From NCBI GenBank assembly GCA_001072465.1, contig JVKM01000036.1:1-64000 (forward strand): DNA of 64,000 nucleotides, read 5' to 3'. This DNA comes from Xylanimonas cellulosilytica. Lineage in GTDB: Bacteria; Actinomycetota; Actinomycetes; Actinomycetales; Actinomycetaceae. The notes below the pieces were generated by a model that was not told the DNA's origin, did not search any database, and worked only from the letters and a program-made list of their open reading frames with translations. Positions 1 through 8,939 of the stretch are shown piece after piece (the stretch's first letter is position 1; each line of letters opens with the position of its first letter). A program made the position numbers and the translations under genes.

Positions 1-106
1 CATTCCCTGGACTTCAATTTCGATGTCCAAGAAACGGGAGGCAGTTCATCTATGAACGAGGCCGGGGCCGCTTCGTGTCTATGGAGAGTCTGCGCGGGTC
101 GCTGGG
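1..106. other. window edge, no gene called
   Basis: Downstream flank of the first acyl-CoA synthetase gene. Short open frames run through it on the plus strand, but none has a start with a ribosome binding site or a recognisable product, and the window edge cuts off the context. Confidence 0.3.
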
Positions 107-2023
107 TTACTCCTGGTTCTTCGCTGCTTCGCCCGACGCGTACAGGGCGTCGACCTCGTCGGCGTAGTCGGCCAGGACACGGCGGCGCTTGAGCTTGAGG
201 GAGGGCGTCATGTAGCCGTTTTCCACTGTGAACGCCGCGTTGACGATGCGGTAGCGGCGGATCGACTCGGCGCGGGAGACGGCCTTGTTGGCGCGGGCGA
301 TCGCTTTCTCGAGCGAGTCGCGCACCTCGGGTAGGTTCGCGGCCTGCGCAGCGTCCACGACGGGCAGGCCGTGGGTGGCCAGCCACTCGGGCAGCATCTC
401 CGTGTCAAGGGCGATGAGCGCGCCGATGTACGGACGGTTGTCGCCAACGACGATGATGTTCGCGATCAGTGGGTGCGTCGACAGGGACTCTTCGAGGATC
501 TCGGGGGAGACGTTCTTGCCGCCCGCGGTGACAATGAGTTCCTTCTTGCGGCCCGTGATCCGCAGGTGGCCTCGGTCGTCGATGGATGCGAGGTCGCCGG
601 TCTTGAACCAGCCGTCGACGTAGGCCTCGGCCGTGGCCTCGGGCAGGTTGTGGTAGCCCTTCGACACAGAGATACCCTGGACGAGCAGCTCGCCGTCGGG
701 AGCGATCTTCATGCGGTTGCCGGGCCAGGGGAAGCCCACCGAGTCCGGCGGGAAGTCCTGCGGCGTCTCGACGGAGATCGGGCCGGTCGTCTCGGACAGG
801 CCGTAGCCCTGCAGCAGCGTGATGCCCAGGCCGCGATAGAAGTTCGCCAGGTCGAGGGCCAGGGGAGCGCCGCCCGAGATGATCGTGTGCAGGTTCGGAC
901 CCAGGATCGCGCGGACCTTCGACAGGACCAGCGCGTCGGCGACGCGGCCTCGCAGCTTGAGCGCGGTGGACGGGCCGGGTGAAGGCATCGCCGAGGCGTC
1001 GGGAATGGGCGTCGTGTCCGGACCGGGACCCGCGACCGCGGACTCGGGCAGGGGAGAGTCGACGTAGGCGGTCGCCTTTGACAGGGCGCGTGCCTGCTTG
1101 GCGGCCCAAGCGAACATACGGCCCTTCACGCCGCCGCCGGCCTTCGCCGCCGCAGCGTTGTAGACCTTTTCCATGACGCGCGGGACAACGAGGAGCATCG
1201 TCGGCTTGAAGGTCGCGATGTCGTTCACCAGGTTGCGCGTATCGGGGGAGAAAGCGGTGACGCCCTGGCCAGCGAGCAGGCAGTACATGACGAAACGTGC
1301 GAGTACGTGGGCGACCGGCAGGAAGAGCAGGGAACGCGACTTCGGGTCGTTGATGAGAACTGGCAGGAAGTCGTAGGCCTGCAGCATCGGCGAGATGAAA
1401 TTGCCGTGCGTGAGCACGACGCCCTTGGGCATGCCGGTCGTGCCGGAGGTGTAGATGACCGTTGCCTCGTCGCTCAGCTTGACGGCGTCGGTGCGCTCTC
1501 GCACCTGTTCGACCGTGATGCCCTGTGCTGCGCCGGTCAGGACGCGCTCGGCGCCGCGGTCCAGGGAGAGGATATGGCGCACGCCATCGGTACGTACGGA
1601 CTCGACCAGCTCGGCCTGCTGCGTGGTGGCCGTGATGACGATGCGCACGTCGGCATCGGCCAGGATGTGCGCGATCTGCGACGCTGAGTCCGTCTCATAG
1701 ATCGGCACGGTGATGGCGCCGCAGGACAGCGCGGCCACGTCGATGAGCGCCCACTCGTAGGAGGTGGGGGCCAGGATTGCCAGGTGGTCGCCGGGCTCGA
1801 GCCCGATGCCGATGAGGCCACGCGCAATCGAGTCGGCCTCACCGAGGAAGGTCTCCATCGTGACGGGGCGCCACGCGCCGACGTTGGAGCGGCGCTCGAT
1901 CGCGATCTGCCCGGGGTGAGACGCCACGCGCTGGTGGAGCATCTTCGGCAGGTTCATGTCCTCGGTGGCTTCTCGGGTCGCGATCGACTCCCATGAGCCG
2001 TCGGCGAGCCTGCGTACCGTCAT
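107..2023 (-). CDS. long-chain fatty acid-CoA ligase (AMP-forming), FadD15-like
   Basis: 638-residue member of the adenylate-forming (ANL) superfamily. It would activate long-chain fatty acids with ATP and CoA to acyl-CoA at the inner face of the membrane. The AMP-binding loop YTSGTTGMPKG lies near residues 191-201, the GYGLSET adenine-binding motif follows, and the C-terminal hinge reads GRKKELIVTAGGKNVSPE. A proline/serine-rich insert of about 35 residues near residues 320-360 is absent from the paralogue immediately upstream. The start ATG at 2023 follows an AAAGGA ribosome binding site. Only 46 bases separate it from the paralogue, so the two are probably co-transcribed. Family assignment is firm; chain-length specificity cannot be read from the sequence. 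Confidence 0.93.
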   Translation of the reverse strand: MTVRRLADGSWESIATREATEDMNLPKMLHQRVASHPGQIAIERRSNVGAWRPVTMETFLGEADSIARGLIGIGLEPGDHLAILAPTSYEWALIDVAALSCGAITVPIYETDSASQIAHILADADVRIVITATTQQAELVESVRTDGVRHILSLDRGAERVLTGAAQGITVEQVRERTDAVKLSDEATVIYTSGTTGMPKGVVLTHGNFISPMLQAYDFLPVLINDPKSRSLLFLPVAHVLARFVMYCLLAGQGVTAFSPDTRNLVNDIATFKPTMLLVVPRVMEKVYNAAAAKAGGGVKGRMFAWAAKQARALSKATAYVDSPLPESAVAGPGPDTTPIPDASAMPSPGPSTALKLRGRVADALVLSKVRAILGPNLHTIISGGAPLALDLANFYRGLGITLLQGYGLSETTGPISVETPQDFPPDSVGFPWPGNRMKIAPDGELLVQGISVSKGYHNLPEATAEAYVDGWFKTGDLASIDDRGHLRITGRKKELIVTAGGKNVSPEILEESLSTHPLIANIIVVGDNRPYIGALIALDTEMLPEWLATHGLPVVDAAQAANLPEVRDSLEKAIARANKAVSRAESIRRYRIVNAAFTVENGYMTPSLKLKRRRVLADYADEVDALYASGEAAKNQE

Positions 2024-2069
2024 TGCGGTCCTTTCGTGGGGTGGGCGCTGAGCGCCGTGCGTGGTGGGA

Positions 2070-3935
2070 TCAGTTCTTCTTGCTGCGGCCGAAAAGCCCG
2101 CGCTTCTTCGCCGGTTCAGCGGAGACGGGGCCGCCGTACAGGGCGTCGATCTCGTAGGCGTAGTCGGCGATGACCTTGCGGCGGCGCAGCTTCATCGACG
2201 GCGTCACGTAGCCGTTCTCGACGGTGAAGGTGGCGTCGATGATGCGGAACTTACGGATCGACTCGGCGCGGGAGACGGCCTTGTTGGCGCGCTCGACGGC
2301 CTTCTCGAGAGACTCGCGAACGGCGGGCAGCTCGGCCGCCTCGGTGGGCGAGCACTGCGGCAGGCCGTGCTTGGCCAGCCAGTCGGGCAGCATGTCGGCG
2401 TCGAGGGTGAACAGGGCGCCGACGTAGGGGCGCTGATCGCCGACGACGATGACGTTCGCGATGAGCGGGTGCGTGGCCAGGGAGTCCTCGAGGACCTCGG
2501 GGGACACGTTCTTTCCGCCTGCGGTGACGATGAGTTCCTTCTTGCGGCCCGTGATGGTCAGTTGGCCCTTGCGGTCGATCGAGCCCAGGTCGCCGGTGTG
2601 GAACCATTTGCCGTCGGGCATGACCTCGGCGGTCTGCTCGGGCAGGTGGTAGTAGCCGGGCATGACGGACTGGCCGCGCACGAGGATTTCGCCGTCCTTG
2701 GCGATCTTGATGAAGTTGCCGGGCAGGGGCAGGCCGACGCTGCCGACGGGGTTCTTGCCGATGTGCTGGACGGAGATCGGGCCGGTGGTCTCGGACAGGC
2801 CGTATCCCTGGATGAGGGTGATGCCCATGCCGGCGTAGAAGTGGGCGAGGTCTGTGGCCAGGGGTGCGCCGCCGGAGACGATGTAGCGCAGGTTGGGGCC
2901 CAGGACCGAGCGGATCTTCTTGAGGACGAGCGCGTCGGCGATGCCGTGGCGCATTTTCTTGAACAGGCCGGGGCCGAAGGTCTTCTCGGAGGCCACGGAG
3001 AAGGTGCGCGCCTGCTTGGCGCTCCACGCGAACATGCGGCCCTTGATGCCGCCGCCCGCCTTGGAGGAGGCCGCGTTGTAGACCTTCTCGAGGACGCGGG
3101 GGACGACGAGGAGCACGGAGGGCTTGAAGGCCTGGATGTCCGGCAGCAGGTTCTTGATGTTGGGTGAGAAGCCAAGGACGCCCTGGCCCGACAGGATCAC
3201 GTGCATGACGAGGCGAGCGAGCACGTGGGCGACGGGCAGGAAGAGGAGAAGGCGGGTGTCGGGGGAGTCGATGACGTCGCCGAGGACCTGGCGCGCACCC
3301 TCCGCGGTGGCCACGAAGTTCGCGTGCGTGAGGGCCACGCCCTTGGGGTTTCCGGTAGTTCCGGAGGTGTAGATGATGGTCGCGATGTCAGAGGAGGAGA
3401 TAGCCGCGCGGCGCTGCTCGACGTTCTCAATGGTGATGCCGGTGGCGGCGCGTGCGATCATGCGCTGGGCGCCGCGATCGAAGGAGTCGACCGCCACGGT
3501 GTACTCGGGGGCCACGGAGTGCACGAGCTCGGCCTGCTGGGTGGTGGCAGTGAAGACGCGGGTCACGTGCGCGTCGGTGAGGATGTGCTCGATCTGGGCG
3601 GCGGAGTCGGACTCGTAGATTGGGACGGTGATTGCGCCGATGGACAGGAGCGCGAGGTCGAGGAGGAGCCACTCGTACGAGGTCGGGGCGAGGATCGCGA
3701 CCGCGTCGCCGGGCTGAACGCCGAGGCCGATGAGGCCGCAGGCGGTGTACTCGACCTGGCGCTGGAGCTCAGACGTGCTGAGGGAGCGCGTGGAGCCGAC
3801 GGAAGAGCGCTGCTCGACCGCTACCTGGTCGGGGTGGAGGAGCGCGCGCTTGGCCAGCATGTCCGGAATGATGTCGTGCTCACCGACCTTGTAGGTCGGC
3901 TTAATCGTGTACGAGCCATCACGCATGCGCTTCAT
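2070..3935 (-). CDS. long-chain fatty acid-CoA ligase (AMP-forming), FadD15-like paralogue
   Basis: 621-residue ANL-superfamily acyl-CoA synthetase, closely similar along its length to the next gene. The ATP-binding loop YTSGTTGNPKG lies near residues 189-199. GYGLSETTGP and GRKKELIVTAGGKNVSPE are present, and the catalytic C-terminal domain is complete. The C-terminus ends in a basic tail (KKRGLFGRSKKN) that the neighbour lacks, and the proline-rich insert of the neighbour is missing here. The ATG at 3935 has a CGGAGG ribosome binding site 6-8 bases upstream. It is probably first in a two-gene operon that arose by tandem duplication. The substrates may be exogenous fatty acids used for lipid synthesis; that is inference. 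Confidence 0.93.
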   Translation of the reverse strand: MKRMRDGSYTIKPTYKVGEHDIIPDMLAKRALLHPDQVAVEQRSSVGSTRSLSTSELQRQVEYTACGLIGLGVQPGDAVAILAPTSYEWLLLDLALLSIGAITVPIYESDSAAQIEHILTDAHVTRVFTATTQQAELVHSVAPEYTVAVDSFDRGAQRMIARAATGITIENVEQRRAAISSSDIATIIYTSGTTGNPKGVALTHANFVATAEGARQVLGDVIDSPDTRLLLFLPVAHVLARLVMHVILSGQGVLGFSPNIKNLLPDIQAFKPSVLLVVPRVLEKVYNAASSKAGGGIKGRMFAWSAKQARTFSVASEKTFGPGLFKKMRHGIADALVLKKIRSVLGPNLRYIVSGGAPLATDLAHFYAGMGITLIQGYGLSETTGPISVQHIGKNPVGSVGLPLPGNFIKIAKDGEILVRGQSVMPGYYHLPEQTAEVMPDGKWFHTGDLGSIDRKGQLTITGRKKELIVTAGGKNVSPEVLEDSLATHPLIANVIVVGDQRPYVGALFTLDADMLPDWLAKHGLPQCSPTEAAELPAVRESLEKAVERANKAVSRAESIRKFRIIDATFTVENGYVTPSMKLRRRKVIADYAYEIDALYGGPVSAEPAKKRGLFGRSKKN

Positions 3936-4002
3936 CGTGTCCTCCGGGATGTCGGTTCAAAGACTGAACAACAGGTTCGATGTGAGTCTACTGGTTGTGG
4001 CG

Positions 4003-4034
4003 CGGCCCCCGCCCCTTAATCGGGGTGGGGGCCG
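4003..4034 (-). terminator. glnA terminator hairpin (GC-rich, no U-tract)
   Basis: Thirteen-base arms (CGGCCCCCGCCCC / GGGGTGGGGGCCG, one G-T wobble) around a 6-base loop, 16 bases after the glnA stop. No T-run follows on either strand. Confidence 0.6.
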
Positions 4035-4050
4035 TTGAGTGACGATTAGA

Positions 4051-5475
4051 TCACAGGTCGTAGTACATCTGGTATTCGTAGGGATGCGGGTAGGCGCGCA
4101 TCGGGGCGACCTCGTTGGTCTCCTTGTACTCCAGCCAGGTGTCGATGAGGTCCTGCGTGAAGACGTCGCCCTCGGTGAGGAACTCGTGGTCCTCGCGCAG
4201 CGCGTCGAGAGCGGCCTCGAGGGAGCTGGGCAGCTTCGCGATGTCCTGGTACTCGGCCGGGGGCAGCTCGTAGAGGTCCTTGTCGATGGGGGCTGCCGGC
4301 TCGATGCGGCGCTTGATGCCGTCGATGCCCGCCATGAGGCAGGCGGAGAACGCCAGGTAGGGGTTCGCGCTCGGGTCCGGCACGCGGTACTCGACGCGCT
4401 TGGCCTTGGGCGACGTGCCCGTCACGGGGATGCGGATGCACGCGGAGCGGTTGCGCGCCGAGTACACGAGGTTGATCGGGGCCTCGAAGCCGGGAACCAG
4501 GCGTCGGAAGGAGTTCACCGACGGGTTCGTGAAGGCGAGGAGTGCGGGCGCGTGCTCGAGCAGGCCGCCGATGAACCAGCGGGCCGTGTCGGACAGGGAG
4601 CCGTAGCCGCGCTCGTCGTAGAACAGGGGCTCGCCGTTCTTCCACAGCGAGATGTGCGTGTGCATGCCCGAGCCGTTGTCGCCGAACAGGGGCTTGGGCA
4701 TGAAGGTTGCGGAGTGGCCGAACTCGAGGGCGGAGTTCTTGATGACGTACTTGAACTTCATCATGTCGTCGGCTGCGGTCTGCAGCGTCGCGAAGCGGTA
4801 GTTGATCTCCTGCTGGCCACCCGAGCCGACCTCGTGGTGGGCGCGCTCGATCGTCAGGCCAACCTCTTCGAGGAGGCGGCTCATCTCGTCGCGCACGTCC
4901 GCGTACTTGTCGGCGGGGGAGACGGGGAAGTAGCCGCCCTTGATGGGCACCTTGTAGCCCATGTTGCCGCCCTCTTCGGCGCGACCGGTGTTCCAGTACG
5001 CCTCGGGGGAGTCGACGGAGAAGAAGGTGTTGTGCGGGGTGACCTGGTAGCGCACGTCGTCGAAGAGGTAGAACTCCGCCTCGGCGCCGATGAAGCACTC
5101 GTCTGCGATGCCGGTCGAACGCAGGTAGGCCTCGGCCTTGGCGGCCACCTGGCGCGGGTCGCGCGAGAAGGGCTCGTCGGTGAAGGGGTCGACGATCGAG
5201 AAGTTCACGACCAGTGTCTTGCGATCGCGGAACGGGTCGACGAATGAGGAGGAGATGTCCGGGATGAGCTTCATGTCGGACTCGTGGATGGCGGTGAATC
5301 CGCGCACCGAGGAGCCGTCGAACATGAGGCCGTCCGACAAAGCGGCGTCCAGGAACTCGCTCACGGGGATCGTAAAGTGCTGCTGAACCCCGGGGACGTC
5401 GCAGAAGCGCACGTCGACGAGTTCAATGTTCTGCTCGGAGATAAAGTCTGCGACCTCTTGGGTGGAGGTGAACAT
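4051..5475 (-). CDS. glnA: type I glutamine synthetase
   Basis: 474-residue cytosolic enzyme that makes glutamine from glutamate, ammonia and ATP, the main entry of ammonium into metabolism. The beta-Grasp domain is followed by the catalytic domain with [22 protein letters not shown], an NGSGMHTH metal/ATP region and the [10 protein letters not shown] segment. [10 protein letters not shown] near the C-terminus carries the tyrosine that is adenylylated in the GSI-beta class, so control by an adenylyltransferase (GlnE) is likely. The ATG at 5475 is chosen because AAGGA lies 7 bases upstream; a longer in-frame start at 5508 adds 11 unconserved residues and overlaps the predicted promoter. It is a single-gene unit, divergent from uvrC. 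Confidence 0.97.
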   Translation of the reverse strand: MFTSTQEVADFISEQNIELVDVRFCDVPGVQQHFTIPVSEFLDAALSDGLMFDGSSVRGFTAIHESDMKLIPDISSSFVDPFRDRKTLVVNFSIVDPFTDEPFSRDPRQVAAKAEAYLRSTGIADECFIGAEAEFYLFDDVRYQVTPHNTFFSVDSPEAYWNTGRAEEGGNMGYKVPIKGGYFPVSPADKYADVRDEMSRLLEEVGLTIERAHHEVGSGGQQEINYRFATLQTAADDMMKFKYVIKNSALEFGHSATFMPKPLFGDNGSGMHTHISLWKNGEPLFYDERGYGSLSDTARWFIGGLLEHAPALLAFTNPSVNSFRRLVPGFEAPINLVYSARNRSACIRIPVTGTSPKAKRVEYRVPDPSANPYLAFSACLMAGIDGIKRRIEPAAPIDKDLYELPPAEYQDIAKLPSSLEAALDALREDHEFLTEGDVFTQDLIDTWLEYKETNEVAPMRAYPHPYEYQMYYDL

Positions 5476-5497
5476 GAACGTCCTTCTTTGTGGGAGA

Positions 5498-5526
5498 GCT
5501 GTACTCAAAGGTCAAGAATCGGTCAA
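5498..5526 (-). promoter_or_regulatory. candidate glnA promoter
   Basis: On the minus strand TTGACC (5526-5521) and TACAGC (5503-5498) are separated by 17 bases and would give a leader of roughly 15-20 nt carrying the AAGGA site. A second possible -10, TATACT, lies farther out at 5547-5542. Confidence 0.5.
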
Positions 5527-5649
5527 TTCGTGGCCAAGTCCAGTATATGCCCACAGGTGGTGCGTGTGTGCATTGGTTTCATCATTCAAATGTTTCATGA
5601 CATAGAGCACGCCCGAGGTGGGCGCCGGGCACTCCCAGCCCCGGCCTCG

Positions 5650-5655
5650 TACCCT
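5650..5655 (+). promoter_or_regulatory. candidate -10 element for leaderless uvrC mRNA
   Basis: TACCCT ends exactly 6 bases before the GTG start of uvrC, placing transcription start at or next to the start codon. The intervening GGGAGC is too close to the codon to act as a ribosome binding site. Confidence 0.5.
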
Positions 5656-5661
5656 GGGAGC

Positions 5662-7677
5662 GTGGCAGATCCTTCGACGTACCGACCCCGCACGGGAGAC
5701 ATTCCGACCTCGCCGGGCGTCTACCGATTCTCAGACCCGCAGGGTCGCGTCATCTACGTCGGCAAGGCCAAAAACCTGCGCAACCGCCTCACCAATTACT
5801 TCCAGGACCTGGCGAACCTGCACCCTCGCACCCAGCAGATGGTGACGACCGCGAGCGCCGTGCAGTGGACCGTCGTGCGGTCCGAGGTCGAGGCTCTGAC
5901 GCTGGAGTTCACGTGGATTAAGGAATTCAATCCGCGCTTCAACGTCATGTTTAAGGACGATAAGTCCTACCCCTACCTGGCGGTGTCGATGGGGGAGCGC
6001 TTCCCGCGCGTGCAGGTGACGCGCGAGCGTAAGCGGGCGGGGTCGCGCTACTTCGGCCCGTACACGCAGGTGTGGGCGATTCGCGAGACGATCGATCAGC
6101 TGCTGCGCGTCTTCCCGATGCGCTCGTGTTCGGCGGGTGTGTTTCAGCGTGCGAAGGCGCAGGGGCGGCCCTGCCTGCTCGGCTACATCGACAAGTGCGC
6201 GGCCCCGTGCGTGGGGCGTATTTCCATGGAGGAGCATCGCGAGCTCGCTGAGGGCCTGTGCGAGTTCATGGAGGGGCGTACGGGTCCGGTGATCCGTGAC
6301 TTGGAGGAGCAGATGCGTCAGGCCTCCATGGAGTTGAACTTTGAGCGCGCGGCGAAGCTGCGCGACGATGTGTTGGCGCTGCGCACGGTGTTGGAGCGCA
6401 ACGCGGTCGTGCTCGACGATGGGTCGGATGCTGACGTGTTCTCGCTCGTCAGCGACGACTTGGATGCCGCGGTCCACGTCTTCCATGTGCGCGGCGGACG
6501 CATCCGAGGCACGCGCGGCTGGGTGATCGAGCGCGTCGATGGCGCGGACGACGCGGCGCTGATGGCTCGCCTTCTCGAGCAGGTGTACTCCTCGGCGTCG
6601 ACGGACGAGGCCGGGGCCGGGAAGGCGGCCAAGGTGGCGGCCGTGAGCGTGGACGACGTCGCGCACACGCCGACGTCCGCAATCCCACGCGAGGTGCTCG
6701 TCTCCGTTGAGCCCGAGGAGAAGGACACCATCGCGAAGTGGCTGGCCGAGATCCGCGGCGCGTCCGTCTCAGTGCACGTTCCCAAGCGCGGCCCGAAGGC
6801 CCAGATCATGGACACGGTCACGGAGAACGCCCGCCAGGCCCTCGCCCTGCACCGCACGAAGCGCGCGGGCGATATTACGGCGCGCTCGAAGGCGCTCGAG
6901 CAGCTCGCGGAAAACCTGGATTTGCCCGGCGCGCCCCTGCGCATCGAGTGCTACGACGTCTCGCACACGGGCGGAGAGAACCAGGTCGCCTCGATGGTGG
7001 TCTTCGAGGACGGTATGCCGCGCAAGGACGCGTACCGCACCTACAACATCCGCGGCGAGGACGGAAACGGCACTCCCGACGACACGAGCGCAATGAACGA
7101 GGTGCTCACCCGACGCTTCTCGCGGCTCCTCGCCGAGGAGGCCGGCGTCGACGGAGAGGACGAGGACGGCGTCGCCTACGCTTCCGGCCCGATCGACGCG
7201 ATGACGGGACGCCCCAAGCGTTTCTCCTACCCGCCGGACCTTGTCGTCGTGGACGGCGGCCTTCCCCAGGTGAATGCTGCCCGCGCCGCCCTGGACGCGG
7301 TGGGCGCGGACGTGCCCGTCGTGGGCCTGGCTAAGCGCCTCGAAGAGGTGTGGATCCCCGGCGACGACTTCCCGCTGATCCTCCCGCGCACGTCGGAGGC
7401 TCTCTACCTCCTGCAGTATTTGCGCGACGAGTCCCACCGCTTCGCGATTACGAAGCACCGCAAGCGCCGCTCCAAGGCCCAGCGCCGCTCGGTTCTCGAC
7501 TCTATCCCAGGGCTTGGACCCGCACGCCAGGCCGCGCTGCTCAAACATTTCGGCTCCGTCAAGCGGATTCGCGAGGCCACGCCCGAGCAGATCGCCGAGG
7601 TTAAGGGCGTGGGACTCGGCCTTGCGCGCACGATCCGCGATAGGCTAGCGACATCGTCGAGGGAGGACACACCATGA
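5662..7677 (+). CDS. uvrC: excinuclease ABC subunit C
   Basis: 671-residue nuclease that makes both incisions in nucleotide excision repair after UvrAB loads damage. The GIY-YIG domain (TSPGVYRF and VIYVGKAKNLRNRL) opens the protein. A UVR motif that binds UvrB lies near residues 215-245 (NFERAAKLRDD), then the RNase H-like second nuclease (IECYDVSHTGG, LVVVDGGLPQ) and a C-terminal helix-hairpin-helix pair (SIPGLGPARQAALLKHFG). The frame is open upstream to 5284, but GTG 5662 is the start that puts the GIY-YIG domain at the usual distance, and a TACCCT box sits 6 bases before it. The stop overlaps the purT start (ATGA). uvrC heading rapZ-yvcK-whiA is a classic actinobacterial order. Confidence 0.96.
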   Translation: MADPSTYRPRTGDIPTSPGVYRFSDPQGRVIYVGKAKNLRNRLTNYFQDLANLHPRTQQMVTTASAVQWTVVRSEVEALTLEFTWIKEFNPRFNVMFKDDKSYPYLAVSMGERFPRVQVTRERKRAGSRYFGPYTQVWAIRETIDQLLRVFPMRSCSAGVFQRAKAQGRPCLLGYIDKCAAPCVGRISMEEHRELAEGLCEFMEGRTGPVIRDLEEQMRQASMELNFERAAKLRDDVLALRTVLERNAVVLDDGSDADVFSLVSDDLDAAVHVFHVRGGRIRGTRGWVIERVDGADDAALMARLLEQVYSSASTDEAGAGKAAKVAAVSVDDVAHTPTSAIPREVLVSVEPEEKDTIAKWLAEIRGASVSVHVPKRGPKAQIMDTVTENARQALALHRTKRAGDITARSKALEQLAENLDLPGAPLRIECYDVSHTGGENQVASMVVFEDGMPRKDAYRTYNIRGEDGNGTPDDTSAMNEVLTRRFSRLLAEEAGVDGEDEDGVAYASGPIDAMTGRPKRFSYPPDLVVVDGGLPQVNAARAALDAVGADVPVVGLAKRLEEVWIPGDDFPLILPRTSEALYLLQYLRDESHRFAITKHRKRRSKAQRRSVLDSIPGLGPARQAALLKHFGSVKRIREATPEQIAEVKGVGLGLARTIRDRLATSSREDTP

Positions 7678-8897
7678 CAACGACGCTTCCCGTGCCGCTG
7701 CCGGCACGCGTGCTGCTGCTGGGATCGGGCGAACTCGGTAAGGAAGTCGTGATCGCCCTGCAACGCTACGGATGCACGGTGATCGCCTGCGACTCCTACC
7801 GCAATGCTCCCGCCATGCAGGTGGCGGACGAATCCCGCGTTTTTGACATGAGCGACCCGCAGGCTCTGCGCGAGGTGCTCGACAACGTCGATGTTGACCT
7901 CATTGTTCCCGAGGTCGAGGCCATCGCGACAGACGAGCTGAGCGCCTATGAAGAGCGCGGCGTGCGCGTCGTCCCCAACGCCTTTGCCGTCCAGGCGACG
8001 ATGGACCGTCAGCGCATCCGCAACCTCGCTGCATCCCTGCCCGGCGTGCGCACGTCGGCCTTCCGCTTCGCGCGCAGCGAGGCCGAGCTGGCCGCGGCTC
8101 TTGACGAGGTCGGTTACCCCGCCTTCGTCAAGCCCACGATGTCCTCCTCTGGGCACGGTCAGTCCCGCGTGACGGGACCCGAGCAGGCCGCCTCCGCCTG
8201 GGCACACGCCGAGGAGGACGCGCGCGCCACGACCGGCGTTGTCATCGTTGAAGAGGGTGTCGACTTCGACTACGAGATCACGCTGCTCACCGTGCGCTCC
8301 TGGGATGCCGCGTCCGGCAGCGTCACGACGAGCTTCTGCGCGCCGATCGGGCACCGCCAGGAGGGCGGCGACTACGTCGAATCCTGGCAGCCCATGGCCA
8401 TGAGCGAGTCCGCCCTCGAGGGCGCGCGACAGATGGCCAAGGCCGTGACCGATGCCCTGGCTGAGGCCGGAAACGGCCCGTGCCTCGGCATCTTCGGCGT
8501 CGAGTTCTTCGTGAAGGGCGACGACGTCTGGTTCTCCGAGCTCTCGCCCCGCCCCCACGACACCGGCATGGTCACGATGGTGACCCAAGCCCAGTCCGAA
8601 TTCGAGCTGCACGCACGAGCCATCCTCGGCCTGCCCGTCTCCACCGCACAGTCCACCCCGGGTGCGTCAGCGGTCATCAAGTCGACGAGCGCCGTCGATG
8701 TCCCCGTCTACAACGGCGTTGCTCGCGCCCTTGAAACCGCCGACCTCGTGCGTCTCTTCGGCAAGCCGGTGAGCCGCGCCGGCAGGCGCGTCGGCGTCGT
8801 CGCCACCACCGCGAGTACGCCGAAGGAAGCGCGAGTCATCGCCAGGCGCGCCGCCGCCGGCATCACGATCGACGACGCCTCCGCCCCTTCCGCCTAA
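7674..8897 (+). CDS. purT: formate-dependent phosphoribosylglycinamide formyltransferase
   Basis: 407-residue ATP-grasp enzyme that formylates GAR using formate and ATP, the folate-independent route for step three of purine synthesis. The N-terminus has the pre-ATP-grasp fold (RVLLLGSGELGKEVVIALQRYG). The ATP-grasp body contains FVKPTMSSSGHGQSRV and the metal-binding segment EFFVKGDDVWFSELSPRPHDTGMVT, which is diagnostic for PurT over PurK. Length is close to the roughly 390-residue norm. The ATG overlaps the uvrC stop by 4 bases, so translation is coupled to a DNA-repair gene. That position between uvrC and rapZ is unusual; the three flanking genes are normally contiguous. Confidence 0.95.
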   Translation: MTTTLPVPLPARVLLLGSGELGKEVVIALQRYGCTVIACDSYRNAPAMQVADESRVFDMSDPQALREVLDNVDVDLIVPEVEAIATDELSAYEERGVRVVPNAFAVQATMDRQRIRNLAASLPGVRTSAFRFARSEAELAAALDEVGYPAFVKPTMSSSGHGQSRVTGPEQAASAWAHAEEDARATTGVVIVEEGVDFDYEITLLTVRSWDAASGSVTTSFCAPIGHRQEGGDYVESWQPMAMSESALEGARQMAKAVTDALAEAGNGPCLGIFGVEFFVKGDDVWFSELSPRPHDTGMVTMVTQAQSEFELHARAILGLPVSTAQSTPGASAVIKSTSAVDVPVYNGVARALETADLVRLFGKPVSRAGRRVGVVATTASTPKEARVIARRAAAGITIDDASAPSA

Positions 8898-8939
8898 CAG
8901 CTCCCATCACCCGACCAGCCGACCCGTCAGGAGGACGCC

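Noticed and set aside
1-106. Possible 3' end of a plus-strand gene entering from outside the window
   Set aside because: Short open frames exist but codon use and context give no support.
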